DNA of 7,244 nucleotides. Source: Synechococcus sp. CO36386bin_37 (GTDB lineage: Bacteria; Cyanobacteriota; Cyanobacteriia; PCC-6307; Cyanobiaceae). Where the stretch lies: contig WTGE01000143.1 in the NCBI GenBank assembly GCA_011525445.1, forward strand, positions 1 through 7,244, in the 5' to 3' direction. Positions 1 through 5,797 of the stretch are shown piece by piece. Positions within the stretch are counted from its first letter, which is position 1; each line of letters begins with the position of its first letter. Both the position numbers and the translations under genes were made by a program. Under the pieces are notes generated by a model that saw nothing but the letters and a program-made list of their open reading frames with translations, was not told the DNA's origin and made no database searches.

Positions 1-328
1 GTGGATGGGCCTCGACATCGGTCCGGATGCCATCAAGGTGTTCCAGGCTGCCCTGGCGGATTGCCAGACCGTGATCTGGAATGGTCCCATGGGCGTTTTT
101 GAATTCGACAAATTCGCTGCCGGCACTAACGCCATCGCCACAACTCTGGCTGAACTCAGTGGAAAAGGCTGCTGCACCATCATTGGTGGTGGCGATTCCG
201 TTGCGGCTGTTGAGAAGGCAGGCCTGGCCGAGAAGATGTCTCACATCTCAACCGGTGGCGGCGCCAGTCTCGAGCTGCTGGAAGGCAAGGTGCTTCCAGG
301 AGTCGCCGCACTGGATGACGCGGCTTGA
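1..328 (+). CDS. pgk: Phosphoglycerate kinase, C-terminal part (5' end outside window)
   Basis: Phosphoglycerate kinase transfers the acyl phosphate of 1,3-bisphosphoglycerate to ADP in glycolysis and works in reverse in the Calvin cycle, in the cytoplasm. The visible frame starts at a Trp codon at base 2 and gives about 108 residues, roughly the last quarter of a protein that is usually near 400 residues. Family signatures are clear: WMGLDIGP at the left edge, WNGPMGVFE, then the nucleotide-binding GGGDS (185-199) and the [14 protein letters not shown] block (about 248-289), followed by the usual short tail ending LPGVAAL plus a few residues. The stop is TGA at 326-328. There is no sign of a frameshift. 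An intrinsic terminator lies 45 nt downstream. The identity is very secure; only the upstream part is missing. Confidence 0.97.
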   Translation, partial: WMGLDIGPDAIKVFQAALADCQTVIWNGPMGVFEFDKFAAGTNAIATTLAELSGKGCCTIIGGGDSVAAVEKAGLAEKMSHISTGGGASLELLEGKVLPGVAALDDAA

Positions 329-358
329 GTCGATCGGCAACGCCAGACCGCTGATTGA

Positions 359-781
359 TCAGCTGAACTCAGTGCCGTTCCGGATGGAACGGCCTTTTTT
401 TTGCAATTCACTCCGACCGGGCCTGGGAGGTAGCCCCAGTCGCTGCAATTCCGCCTTCATGGCAGCGCGGCCCTCCTGAAACAACGCGCGGCGGCCCTGG
501 CGTTGCTCCCGATGACACTCAAGCAAGGCACTGGGGGTGCTGGCGGCTTGAATGCAACGTTGCTTGGCTGCCAACAAAGCTTTTTGCCGGTCAATACTGC
601 CGAGCTCCCAACGTCGCCGTGCCTCAAACACCTGCCGCTTCTGTACGTCCGTGAGCGAAGCCCCGGGTGCTGGGGAGCGCATGGGCGATTCAGCCCAGAC
701 ATGGCCTGGGTGAAGTGCAGCGGCAACGAGCGCCACACAGGGAATCACCAGATAACGCTTGCCATGGTTGTCGGTGGCCAT
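359..781 (-). CDS. Small exported protein of unknown function
   Basis: I do not recognise this 140-residue protein. It begins with a plausible Sec signal peptide: a basic start (K8, R9), a hydrophobic core LVIPCVALVAAAL (11-23) and a likely cleavage site VWA/ES after residue 30. The mature part is rich in Arg, Gln and Ala and is predicted mainly helical (about 43-115). It has a Cys pair, C76 and C89, which could form a disulfide in the periplasm, and then a polar tail. I chose ATG at 781; the frame also contains TTG at 790, giving three more residues, and neither has a clear ribosome binding site. The stop is 30 nt from the pgk stop, tail to tail. The last 14 codons cover the pgk terminator, and the eight-T tract there becomes two Lys codons. 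The signal peptide and a coherent helical body make a real gene likely. Confidence 0.75.
   Translation of the reverse strand: MATDNHGKRYLVIPCVALVAAALHPGHVWAESPMRSPAPGASLTDVQKRQVFEARRRWELGSIDRQKALLAAKQRCIQAASTPSALLECHREQRQGRRALFQEGRAAMKAELQRLGLPPRPGRSELQKKGRSIRNGTEFS
374..402 (+). terminator. Intrinsic terminator of pgk
   Basis: A perfect 8-bp stem, GCCGTTCC (374-381) pairing with GGAACGGC (386-393), closes a GGAT tetraloop. One C follows and then eight T residues (395-402). It lies 45 nt after the pgk stop and has the T-tract only on the + strand, so it should act on pgk transcripts. Read on the other strand it forms codons 127-136 of the convergent small secreted protein gene. Confidence 0.92.
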
Positions 782-964
782 CAAGGGCAATCTGCAGAGG
801 ATGCATGAATCTTGTCTGCCCTGATAGATCTAGATCTGACCGAACTGGCGATGAAGCATGACCAAATCCAACTCACCCTTAAATTTTTCAGGCTCTGAAG
901 TCGTCCACCTCTGAACCTCAACGCTGCTCTCCCTCGACCGCTCAACCCACCCAGCGCACTCGCT
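782..964. promoter_or_regulatory. Divergent intergenic region with a 12-bp palindrome
   Basis: These 183 bp separate the starts of the small exported protein gene (-) and the dehydrogenase gene (+), so promoters for both should lie here. I could not identify convincing -35/-10 pairs. The one clear element is AGATCTAGATCT at 826-837, a perfect 12-bp palindrome that is also a tandem pair of AGATCT; it could be an operator, but one such palindrome is expected by chance in a window this size. A 15-codon reading frame (ATG 851, TGA 896-898) lies in the same frame as the dehydrogenase and is probably meaningless. No RNA gene is seen. Confidence 0.35.
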
Positions 965-1849
965 GTGATCGGTCTCGGCGCTCTCGGTTTACCGATGGCC
1001 ATCAACCTGCACCGAGCTGGATACCGATTACGCGTTCATACCCGTAGCCGCAGGGCGGAATCAGCCGCTGGTCTCAGGGCCCCTGGGGACCATGCCGTGA
1101 CCCGGTGCCGGTCCGCTGCTGAAGCCGTCGACGGCTGCCGCGCCCTGTTGCTCTGCGTCAGTGATGATGATGCCGTTCGCAACGTGTTGTGGGGAGAGTC
1201 AGGAGCGGGGCCCACGCTCAGTGCAGGGAGTGTTGTGATCGATTGCTCCACCATCGCCCCTGCGACTGCCGAAGCCATGGCCCAACAGCTCGCAGCACAA
1301 GGCGTCCATTACATCGATGCGCCTGTCACTGGAGGCACTGAAGGCGCTGCAGCGGGATCGCTCACAGTGCTCTGTGGCGGCGATCAGGACGTTCTGGAGG
1401 TGATACGCCCGATTTTGGACACCATTGGAGGCTCCATTCATCACTTCGGAGCTGTTGGCAGCGGCCAGAAAGTGAAAGCCGTGAACCAGGTGCTCGTGGC
1501 TGGCAGCTATGCCGCAGTGGCAGAGGCCATCGCCCTGGGCCAACATCTCCAGCTCCCCATGAACCAGGTGGTGAGCGCACTGCAACAGGGTGCTGCTGGC
1601 TCCTGGGCTCTGCAACATCGCGCTGCCGCCATGCTTGCGGATGATTACCCCCTGGGGTTCAAGGTGCAACTCCATCACAAAGACCTTGGGATTGCACTGC
1701 AAGCCGCCGAGGAACAACAATTGGAGTTACCGATCACTCATTTGGTTCACGACCAAGAATTCGATCTCATGCAACAGGGGCTGGGGAATGCTGATGTATC
1801 AGCTCTCAGACGCTGCTATCCAGCGCAGGGGAATCAAGGCTTGAGCTGA
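965..1849 (+). CDS. Beta-hydroxyacid dehydrogenase, NAD(P)-binding (glyoxylate/3-hydroxyisobutyrate reductase type)
   Basis: This 294-residue protein belongs to the 3-hydroxyisobutyrate / 6-phosphogluconate dehydrogenase superfamily, cytoplasmic enzymes that oxidise or reduce small beta-hydroxyacids or semialdehydes. The Rossmann loop GLGALG (3-8) leads into PMAINL. R27 and S28 after the second strand recall the Asn-Arg-Thr motif of NADPH-preferring glyoxylate/succinic semialdehyde reductases, so NADP(H) is inferred. STIAP (95-99), the substrate loop DAPVTGG (118-124), and GSGQKVKAVNQ with the presumed catalytic K171 and N174 follow, then KDLGIAL (239-245). The exact substrate cannot be read. 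GTG 965 is the only ATG/GTG/TTG codon between the upstream in-frame TGA (896-898) and the Rossmann loop, and it removes part of the first beta strand; the codons before it read SALA, as expected of that strand, so the true start may be a non-standard codon further upstream such as CTG 911. The 3' end overlaps the convergent gene by 16 nt. Confidence 0.9.
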   Translation: MIGLGALGLPMAINLHRAGYRLRVHTRSRRAESAAGLRAPGDHAVTRCRSAAEAVDGCRALLLCVSDDDAVRNVLWGESGAGPTLSAGSVVIDCSTIAPATAEAMAQQLAAQGVHYIDAPVTGGTEGAAAGSLTVLCGGDQDVLEVIRPILDTIGGSIHHFGAVGSGQKVKAVNQVLVAGSYAAVAEAIALGQHLQLPMNQVVSALQQGAAGSWALQHRAAAMLADDYPLGFKVQLHHKDLGIALQAAEEQQLELPITHLVHDQEFDLMQQGLGNADVSALRRCYPAQGNQGLS

Positions 1850-2586
1850 CTCGCTTTTTCCACCACGCGAACCCGCTTGCTCACACTCACCACCCCCTCG
1901 GGATGCACGAGCAAAGCCGCCCAATTCTGAACACCTGGCTCAAACGGAGCCTGAACCGACTTGAACAACCCACCGCCGCCAAGGGGCTGGAGCTGAATAT
2001 CCGGACTCTCTTGAGCCGAGACCTGTTCCGGGGTGAGCGCAATCAATCCACCCGCCAACAACGCATCGCCCAGGGGCTTATCCACCACGACATCAACGTC
2101 GTAACGGCTTCCTGTCAACACGCTGTCTGGAATGAGAAGACTGATCGGAAGCGACCCCTTGGCACTGGTCATGACCGATTGATCACTCAGGATCTCCTGC
2201 TGGGCAATCAAGCCGTTTTCAGTCGTCACAGCAAGACGCTGATTGGCCAAGAAGGAATAACTCAAACCATCCTGCTGGCGTCTTCCGCTCACCCCGATTT
2301 GAATCGTTGATCGTCCATCGGCTGTGGGAATGCCCGGCCTCACCGACCAGCGCAACTGCGGGAACCGTTGGCTGAACTGGCGATAACGCTCCTTCACCCC
2401 AGCGAGTTGCCCCGCTGTGAACAAGGCCTTCAACGCGGCGGGGTTGTCGTCAGCCTCGTTGAGGGCGAGTTCCAACCGGTCCGTGAAATCACGTGACAGC
2501 TGTGCCGCGGCCCGCATCTCTAGAGGAAGCGCCAGGGCTGAGCCAAGCAACGCAGCAACAAGCGAGGCACGGAGCGCCCGAGACAT
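1834..2586 (-). CDS. Exported protein of unknown function, 250 residues
   Basis: I do not recognise a named family. The N-terminus is a typical Sec signal: R3 and R6, a hydrophobic core SLVAALLGSALALPL (8-22), then EMRAAAQ with a probable cleavage near AAA/Q. A helical stretch follows (about 30-78, FTDRLELALNEADDNPAALKALF and so on), whose spacing loosely recalls NTF2-like folds, but this is speculation. The rest (about 79-245) looks beta-rich, with alternating hydrophobic residues, ending in a run of basic and hydrophobic strands (VVSVSKRVRVVEK). There are no cysteines, so neither a lipoprotein nor a disulfide-stabilised protein is suggested. The ATG at 2586 is supported by an AAGGGG sequence 8 nt upstream. 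It faces murG head to head across 59 bp, and its stop lies inside the 3' end of the dehydrogenase gene. Confidence 0.85.
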   Translation of the reverse strand: MSRALRASLVAALLGSALALPLEMRAAAQLSRDFTDRLELALNEADDNPAALKALFTAGQLAGVKERYRQFSQRFPQLRWSVRPGIPTADGRSTIQIGVSGRRQQDGLSYSFLANQRLAVTTENGLIAQQEILSDQSVMTSAKGSLPISLLIPDSVLTGSRYDVDVVVDKPLGDALLAGGLIALTPEQVSAQESPDIQLQPLGGGGLFKSVQAPFEPGVQNWAALLVHPEGVVSVSKRVRVVEKASQLKP

Positions 2587-2594
2587 AAAGACAT

Positions 2595-2600
2595 CCCCTT
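2595..2600 (-). promoter_or_regulatory. Shine-Dalgarno-like site of the 250-residue exported protein
   Basis: On the minus strand AAGGGG lies 8 nt before the ATG at 2586. It is one of the few purine-rich candidate ribosome binding sites in the window and supports that start over alternatives. Confidence 0.45.
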
Positions 2601-2606
2601 AGTGCC

Positions 2607-2619
2607 CCCTAAGTTAGGG
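2607..2619. promoter_or_regulatory. Dyad CCCTAA-G-TTAGGG between divergent promoters
   Basis: Two perfect 6-bp half-sites around one central base sit near the middle of the 59-bp region between murG and the exported protein gene. The spacer is too short for an RNA hairpin, so a protein-binding site is the more natural reading. The centre gives weak -10-like hexamers on both strands, TAAGTT (+, 2610-2615) and TAACTT (-, 2616-2611), each keeping the conserved T1, A2 and T6. A dyad of this size could also arise by chance. Confidence 0.35.
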
Positions 2620-2645
2620 CGCACTCCAGCGCTCCGCTCGAGCTC

Positions 2646-3722
2646 ATGTCACGGCTTCTGATTGCTGCCAGCGGAACCGGCGGGCACTTGTTTCCCGCCC
2701 TCTCCGTCGCCGACGCTCTGCCGAAGCCATGGAGCGTGAGCTGGGTCGGCGTTCCCGATCGCCTGGAGACCCGTCTTGTCCCGCGCCGGTATCCACTCAC
2801 CACGGTGAAGGCAGGAGGATTACAAGGACGAGGGTTGCGCAAGCTGATTCAACTTCTGCAGCTTCTCGCAGCAAGCGGCAGCCTGCGTCGCCTCATCAAG
2901 CAAGACAGGATTGATGCCGTTTTCACCACGGGGGGATACATCGCTGCTCCGGCAATCCTGGCTGCGCGGTGGAGTGGCATTCCTGTTGTCCTCCACGAAT
3001 CCAATGCCATTCCCGGCAGGGTCACAAAATTATTAGGACGGTTTTGCACCCGTGTTGCCGTTGGACTGGAAGCAGCCGCACCACGCATCCCAGGCTGCCG
3101 CGCCATGGTGACCGGCACCCCCGTTCGAGCCGCTTTTCTTGAGAAACAAAACTTGCCGGATTGGGTCCCAGAGGGCAACGGCCCCCTCCTGATTGTGATC
3201 GGCGGCAGCCAGGGGGCACTGGGTCTGAACCGGATGGCGCGTGTGCTGTTTCCGGATTTGCTCAGCAGCGGCTGTCGGGTGGTGCATCTCACGGGCAACA
3301 ACGACCCCGATGTGGGATGTCTCGAACACCCCCTGTTCGTGGAGCGCGCCTTCAGCGATGACATTCCGGCTTTGCTGCAACATGCCGATCTCGCCATCAG
3401 CAGAGCTGGTGCCGGCAGCTTGAGTGAACTGGCTGTGAGCGGAACGCCCTCCGTGCTGGTGCCCTTTCCGCAAGCAGCCGATCAGCATCAGGATGCCAAT
3501 GCAGCCAGTGCTGCAGCACTGGCTGCGGCTGTAATCGTGCATCAGCATGACCCCGCCGAGACGACCCTGCACGAGACGGTCTGGCGACTGCTTGGCCCCC
3601 GTCTTCAGGGTGGCAGCACCAGCGCCGATCCGCTGCTGAAAATGTCTGAATCCATGCGGGAGCTGGCGATTGAGGATGCCGATCAACAGTTGGTCGCACT
3701 GATCCAGGAACTTCTCCCCTGA
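2646..3722 (+). CDS. murG: UDP-GlcNAc:undecaprenyl-pyrophosphoryl-MurNAc-pentapeptide GlcNAc transferase
   Basis: MurG adds GlcNAc to lipid I to make lipid II, the last cytoplasmic-side step of peptidoglycan precursor synthesis, at the inner face of the plasma membrane. The 358-residue product has the normal length and two-domain GT-B layout. The N-terminal domain shows the glycine loop GTGGHLFPA (10-18), GGY (96-98) and HESNAIPGR (117-125); TGTPVR (156-161) closes it. The C-terminal domain shows [11 protein letters not shown] (185-195), [11 protein letters not shown] (252-262), where E261 corresponds to the ribose-binding Glu of E. coli MurG, and [15 protein letters not shown] (272-286) of the UDP-GlcNAc site. 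The ATG at 2646 begins just before the glycine loop, as is usual. No good ribosome binding site precedes it. The gene stands alone, not in a division/cell-wall cluster, and ends 6 bp from the convergent CobD-like gene. A perfect 26-bp palindrome lies in the Ala-rich stretch after the UDP-GlcNAc site. Confidence 0.97.
   Translation: MSRLLIAASGTGGHLFPALSVADALPKPWSVSWVGVPDRLETRLVPRRYPLTTVKAGGLQGRGLRKLIQLLQLLAASGSLRRLIKQDRIDAVFTTGGYIAAPAILAARWSGIPVVLHESNAIPGRVTKLLGRFCTRVAVGLEAAAPRIPGCRAMVTGTPVRAAFLEKQNLPDWVPEGNGPLLIVIGGSQGALGLNRMARVLFPDLLSSGCRVVHLTGNNDPDVGCLEHPLFVERAFSDDIPALLQHADLAISRAGAGSLSELAVSGTPSVLVPFPQAADQHQDANAASAAALAAAVIVHQHDPAETTLHETVWRLLGPRLQGGSTSADPLLKMSESMRELAIEDADQQLVALIQELLP
3501..3526. 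repeat. murG: Perfect 26-bp palindrome inside murG
   Basis: The 13-base left arm GCAGCCAGTGCTG is followed directly by its exact reverse complement CAGCACTGGCTGC, centred on CTGCAG. It encodes the Ala-rich segment AASAAALAA (286-294). The flanking bases (T 3500, G 3527) do not pair. In RNA it could form a stem of about 11 bp with a 4-nt loop. Alanine-rich GCN codons make such symmetry more likely than in random DNA. Confidence 0.9.
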
Positions 3723-3728
3723 GTGCCC

Positions 3729-4814
3729 TCAAGTGCGCCCCAGAGAGCGCAGGATGCGTCGGTTCCCGCGTCGATCCTGCAAACCAATCCGCAACCAACT
3801 CTCTCCCAGGCCCGCGAAAGAACGGCAATCCCTCAGCAGGACTCCCTGGCGCGCGACATTCTCACGCCGTTCCAGCAAGGACTGATCCCCCTGAATCAGC
3901 AGATAGTTCGCTGCAGACGGATAGGCAGTGATTCCTGCAAGGCCCTGAAGGCGGCTCCGAAACCAGGCACCTTCCTCCTGGACCCACTGCTGAACACGAC
4001 CCTGCCAACGCCGCAGAGCCCAGGGAGTGTTCAGCACTGCAACACCAGCCGCAGTCGCCAGACCATTCACCGGCCAGGGATCACGCCAACCAGACCATCG
4101 ATGCAACCGCTCCGGTGCAGCCACCGCGTAACCAAGACGCAATCCCGCAATCGCGAACAGTTTGGTGAGACTGCGAATGACAATGAGGTTGGAATGCCTG
4201 GCCACCAAAGGCAGCAGGGACTGATCCTCCCCGGCTGGCACCAGTGGCAGGAAGGCCTCATCGCAAATCACAAGCGCGTGGGTTTCCAGCAGCGGTTCCA
4301 ACGAAGCACGACTCCAGAGCTGACCGGTGGGGTTGTGGGGATTGGTGATCCAGATGACGTCTGCACGGTTCGGAGATTCAACAACTGGAAACGGTTGAGG
4401 CCAACAGGCACTCCACTCCATGGGCAATGGCACCCCCTGCGTGGCACCACCCCAGCAGCGCAAGGCGCGTGAATAATCGGCAAATCCTGGCTGAGGCAGA
4501 GCATTGAGGCCACAGGCCGCTGCATCACGAGCGGCCCAGGTGAACAGCTCTGCAGCCCCATTGCCCCCGAGCACCTGCTCGGGATCCAGGCCATGCCAGG
4601 AGGCGATCGCAGCTCTCAGATCAGCCTGACCACGGTCGGGATAGTCGCGCAGAGCAGGGCTTTGAATCGCCACCTTCAACGCTCGACGCAGAATGCGTGG
4701 GGGCCGGAATGGCACCAAAGACGCACTGGCATCCAACAACTGGGAAGACGGGATGCCCAGCCGCCGGGCTTCCTGGCTGAGATTGCCTCCATGGGGAGGA
4801 AGGCCGTTGCTCAC
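3729..4814 (-). CDS. cobD: CobD-like L-threonine-O-3-phosphate decarboxylase (PLP enzyme, aminotransferase fold I)
   Basis: The family decarboxylates threonine phosphate to (R)-1-amino-2-propanol phosphate, the linker of the lower ligand of cobalamin and pseudocobalamin, in the cytoplasm. The 361-residue product starts with HGGN (8-11), typical of CobD, then DYPD (57-60). PLP contacts are visible: NPHNPTG (158-164, N161), CDEAF (184-188, D185), Y113, and SLTKLFAIAGLRLGY (215-229), with K218 as Schiff-base lysine and R226 for phosphate. The tail RDCRSFAGLGESWLRIGL (328-345) with R342 fits CobD better than histidinol-phosphate aminotransferase (HisC), the main alternative. GTG 4814 places HGGN near the N-terminus; the open frame continues to 5108 but that part is antisense to the next gene and unlike the family. 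No other cobalamin gene is nearby. It converges on murG with a 6-bp gap and no evident terminator. Confidence 0.86.
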   Translation of the reverse strand: MSNGLPPHGGNLSQEARRLGIPSSQLLDASASLVPFRPPRILRRALKVAIQSPALRDYPDRGQADLRAAIASWHGLDPEQVLGGNGAAELFTWAARDAAACGLNALPQPGFADYSRALRCWGGATQGVPLPMEWSACWPQPFPVVESPNRADVIWITNPHNPTGQLWSRASLEPLLETHALVICDEAFLPLVPAGEDQSLLPLVARHSNLIVIRSLTKLFAIAGLRLGYAVAAPERLHRWSGWRDPWPVNGLATAAGVAVLNTPWALRRWQGRVQQWVQEEGAWFRSRLQGLAGITAYPSAANYLLIQGDQSLLERRENVARQGVLLRDCRSFAGLGESWLRIGLQDRRGNRRILRSLGRT

Positions 4815-4919
4815 ACCGTCGGGCTCTGGTGTATGACATCCTGCCCACCCGTTGTGCCCTGCCGAGGTCGACGACGCCGGAGAAGGCCGATACAACGCAG
4901 TACAACCAAACAAGCCAAC
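4815..4919. promoter_or_regulatory. Divergent region between the cobD-like and pentapeptide-repeat genes
   Basis: This 105-bp head-to-head gap should hold promoters for both genes. On the + strand TACAAC occurs twice ten bases apart (4891-4896 and 4901-4906); either is a mediocre -10, with no clear -35. The + strand frame of the pentapeptide gene stays open through it, including an Arg-rich stretch, so an upstream start at ATG 4833 cannot be fully excluded. Confidence 0.3.
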
Positions 4920-5729
4920 GTGTTGAATCCGTCTCGCTGGATGCCCTGGCTGGGTGTAGTGCTGATCGCCAGTCCGGTGCATGCCGAGAGCATGGATGAC
5001 CTGATTCAGGTGCTTCAGGAGGGTGATTGCCGCAACTGCCGCCTCGCCGATGCCGATCTGGTGCATGCCGACCTTCGCGATGCAGACCTTCGCGATGCCC
5101 GCCTGCAAAGGGCCAATCTCAGCGAAGCCAAACTGGATGGAGCTGACTTGAGAGGGACCAATCTCAGTTTCACCAGCCTGCGCGGCGCCTCACTGCGGGG
5201 CGCCAATCTCGAAGGCAGCCTCCTGCATGGCACCGATCTGCGCTTTGCCGATCTCAGTGGTGCCCGGCTGAGTCCAAACGCTTTGGAGGAAGCCCACTGG
5301 CAGGGTGCAACAGGAATCAACCGAGCAATGCAGAGCCATGCCGCTCTGCACAACGCCGGGGTGGAAGCCTCGCAATCTGGCCGTTGGTCTGAGGCTGAGC
5401 AGCTGTTCAGCGCAGCGATCCTGCGCTCCCCAGAGGAGCCCCTGAGCTGGGTGGCACGGGGGATCAGTCGCAGCGAACAAGCCAAAGACCAGCTCGCGGA
5501 GCAGGACTTCCGTTACGCCGCCGTCTTGTATGAACAACAAGGGGCCAATGCCTGGGCCGACCAGCTCAACAACGCTGCCGATTCGATCAGCACGCGCCGG
5601 TTCGAACCAACAGAGCAGAAGGCTGGCAACGGCTTCGGCAATCAGCTTCTGGAAGGAACCATCAATGGGTTCAAGATGCTGGCCCCATTGGCAGCCAAGG
5701 CACTGATCCCACTGGGGTTAGGAATTTGA
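4920..5729 (+). CDS. Exported pentapeptide-repeat protein with TPR-like C-terminal region
   Basis: From GTG 4920 the product has 269 residues. A Sec signal is evident (R6, hydrophobic WLGVVLIASPV 10-20, cleavage VHA/ES after 22). A CxxC pair (C37, C40) opens the repeat region, as is common in cyanobacterial members. Sixteen pentapeptides follow without a break, with central Leu every fifth residue from L42 to L117 and mostly Ala, Ser or Thr two residues before it. That predicts about four coils of a quadrilateral beta-helix. Residues about 139-208 form two TPR-like helical hairpins (ALHNAGVEASQSGRWSEAEQLFSAAILRSP, then a weaker copy). The C-terminus (about 248-269) is hydrophobic. Role unknown; an extracytoplasmic scaffold is inferred. 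The start could also be TTG 4923 or ATG 4941; GTG/TTG keep the positive charge of the signal. It faces the secretin gene tail to tail across 62 bp. Confidence 0.85.
   Translation: MLNPSRWMPWLGVVLIASPVHAESMDDLIQVLQEGDCRNCRLADADLVHADLRDADLRDARLQRANLSEAKLDGADLRGTNLSFTSLRGASLRGANLEGSLLHGTDLRFADLSGARLSPNALEEAHWQGATGINRAMQSHAALHNAGVEASQSGRWSEAEQLFSAAILRSPEEPLSWVARGISRSEQAKDQLAEQDFRYAAVLYEQQGANAWADQLNNAADSISTRRFEPTEQKAGNGFGNQLLEGTINGFKMLAPLAAKALIPLGLGI
5070..5098 (+). repeat. Two exact 14-bp copies, 15-bp period, in the pentapeptide array
   Basis: GACCTTCGCGATGC occurs at 5070-5083 and 5085-5098. The 15-bp period is exactly one pentapeptide (ADLRD twice), and the near-perfect DNA identity points to a recent in-frame duplication by slippage, unlike the diverged units further on. 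Confidence 0.85.
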
Positions 5730-5755
5730 CGTTCAAGAAAAGACTTGGTTGAACG
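5730..5755. terminator. Weak hairpin between convergent pentapeptide and secretin genes
   Basis: CGTTCAA (5730-5736) pairs with TTGAACG (5749-5755) across a 12-nt loop, starting right after the pentapeptide gene stop. Neither strand has a U-tract beside it, so it is at best a factor-assisted or 3'-end-stabilising structure. Confidence 0.25.
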
Positions 5756-5773
5756 CAATCCACTGTCATCAAT

Positions 5774-5797
5774 AGTCCCTCAAAAAGTCCCTCAAAA
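5774..5797. repeat. 12-bp tandem duplication across the secretin stop codon
   Basis: AGTCCCTCAAAA is present twice with no spacer (5774-5785 and 5786-5797). On the minus strand this reads through the secretin stop and repeats four codons including a second in-frame TGA (5782-5780), giving a backup stop 12 nt downstream. Confidence 0.9.

Noticed and set aside
1199..1720. Minus-strand frame of 173 codons inside the dehydrogenase gene
   Set aside because: Antisense shadow of a gene with clear catalytic motifs.
1834..1859. Possible terminator at the dehydrogenase end (TCAAG-G-CTTGA, then TTTTT at 1855-1859)
   Set aside because: The stem is only 5 bp with a one-base loop and the T-run is 10 nt away, so it would not work as an intrinsic terminator.
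3033..3686. Minus-strand frame of 217 codons inside murG
   Set aside because: Antisense shadow of a certain gene; no motif or signal.
3723..4472. Long + strand frame of 249 codons right after murG
   Set aside because: Fully antisense to the CobD-like gene; Gln/Arg/Pro/Thr-rich with no domain, as expected of a shadow frame in GC-rich DNA.
4566..4583. Inverted repeat CCCGAGCA-CC-TGCTCGGG in the CobD-like gene
   Set aside because: Eight-bp arms with a short spacer are expected about once by chance in a window of this size, and it has no T-tract or intergenic setting.
4603..4610. GCGATCGC, the cyanobacterial HIP1 octamer
   Set aside because: A single copy noticed, inside coding sequence; one occurrence says nothing about HIP1 enrichment.
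4593..4832. Upstream extension of the pentapeptide-repeat frame
   Set aside because: It overlaps the start of the CobD-like gene on the other strand, and the Sec signal peptide begins near 4920.
4815..5108. 98-residue N-terminal extension of the CobD-like protein up to an ATG at 5108
   Set aside because: It is antisense to the signal peptide and first repeats of the pentapeptide gene, resembles nothing in the family, and HGGN should be close to the N-terminus.
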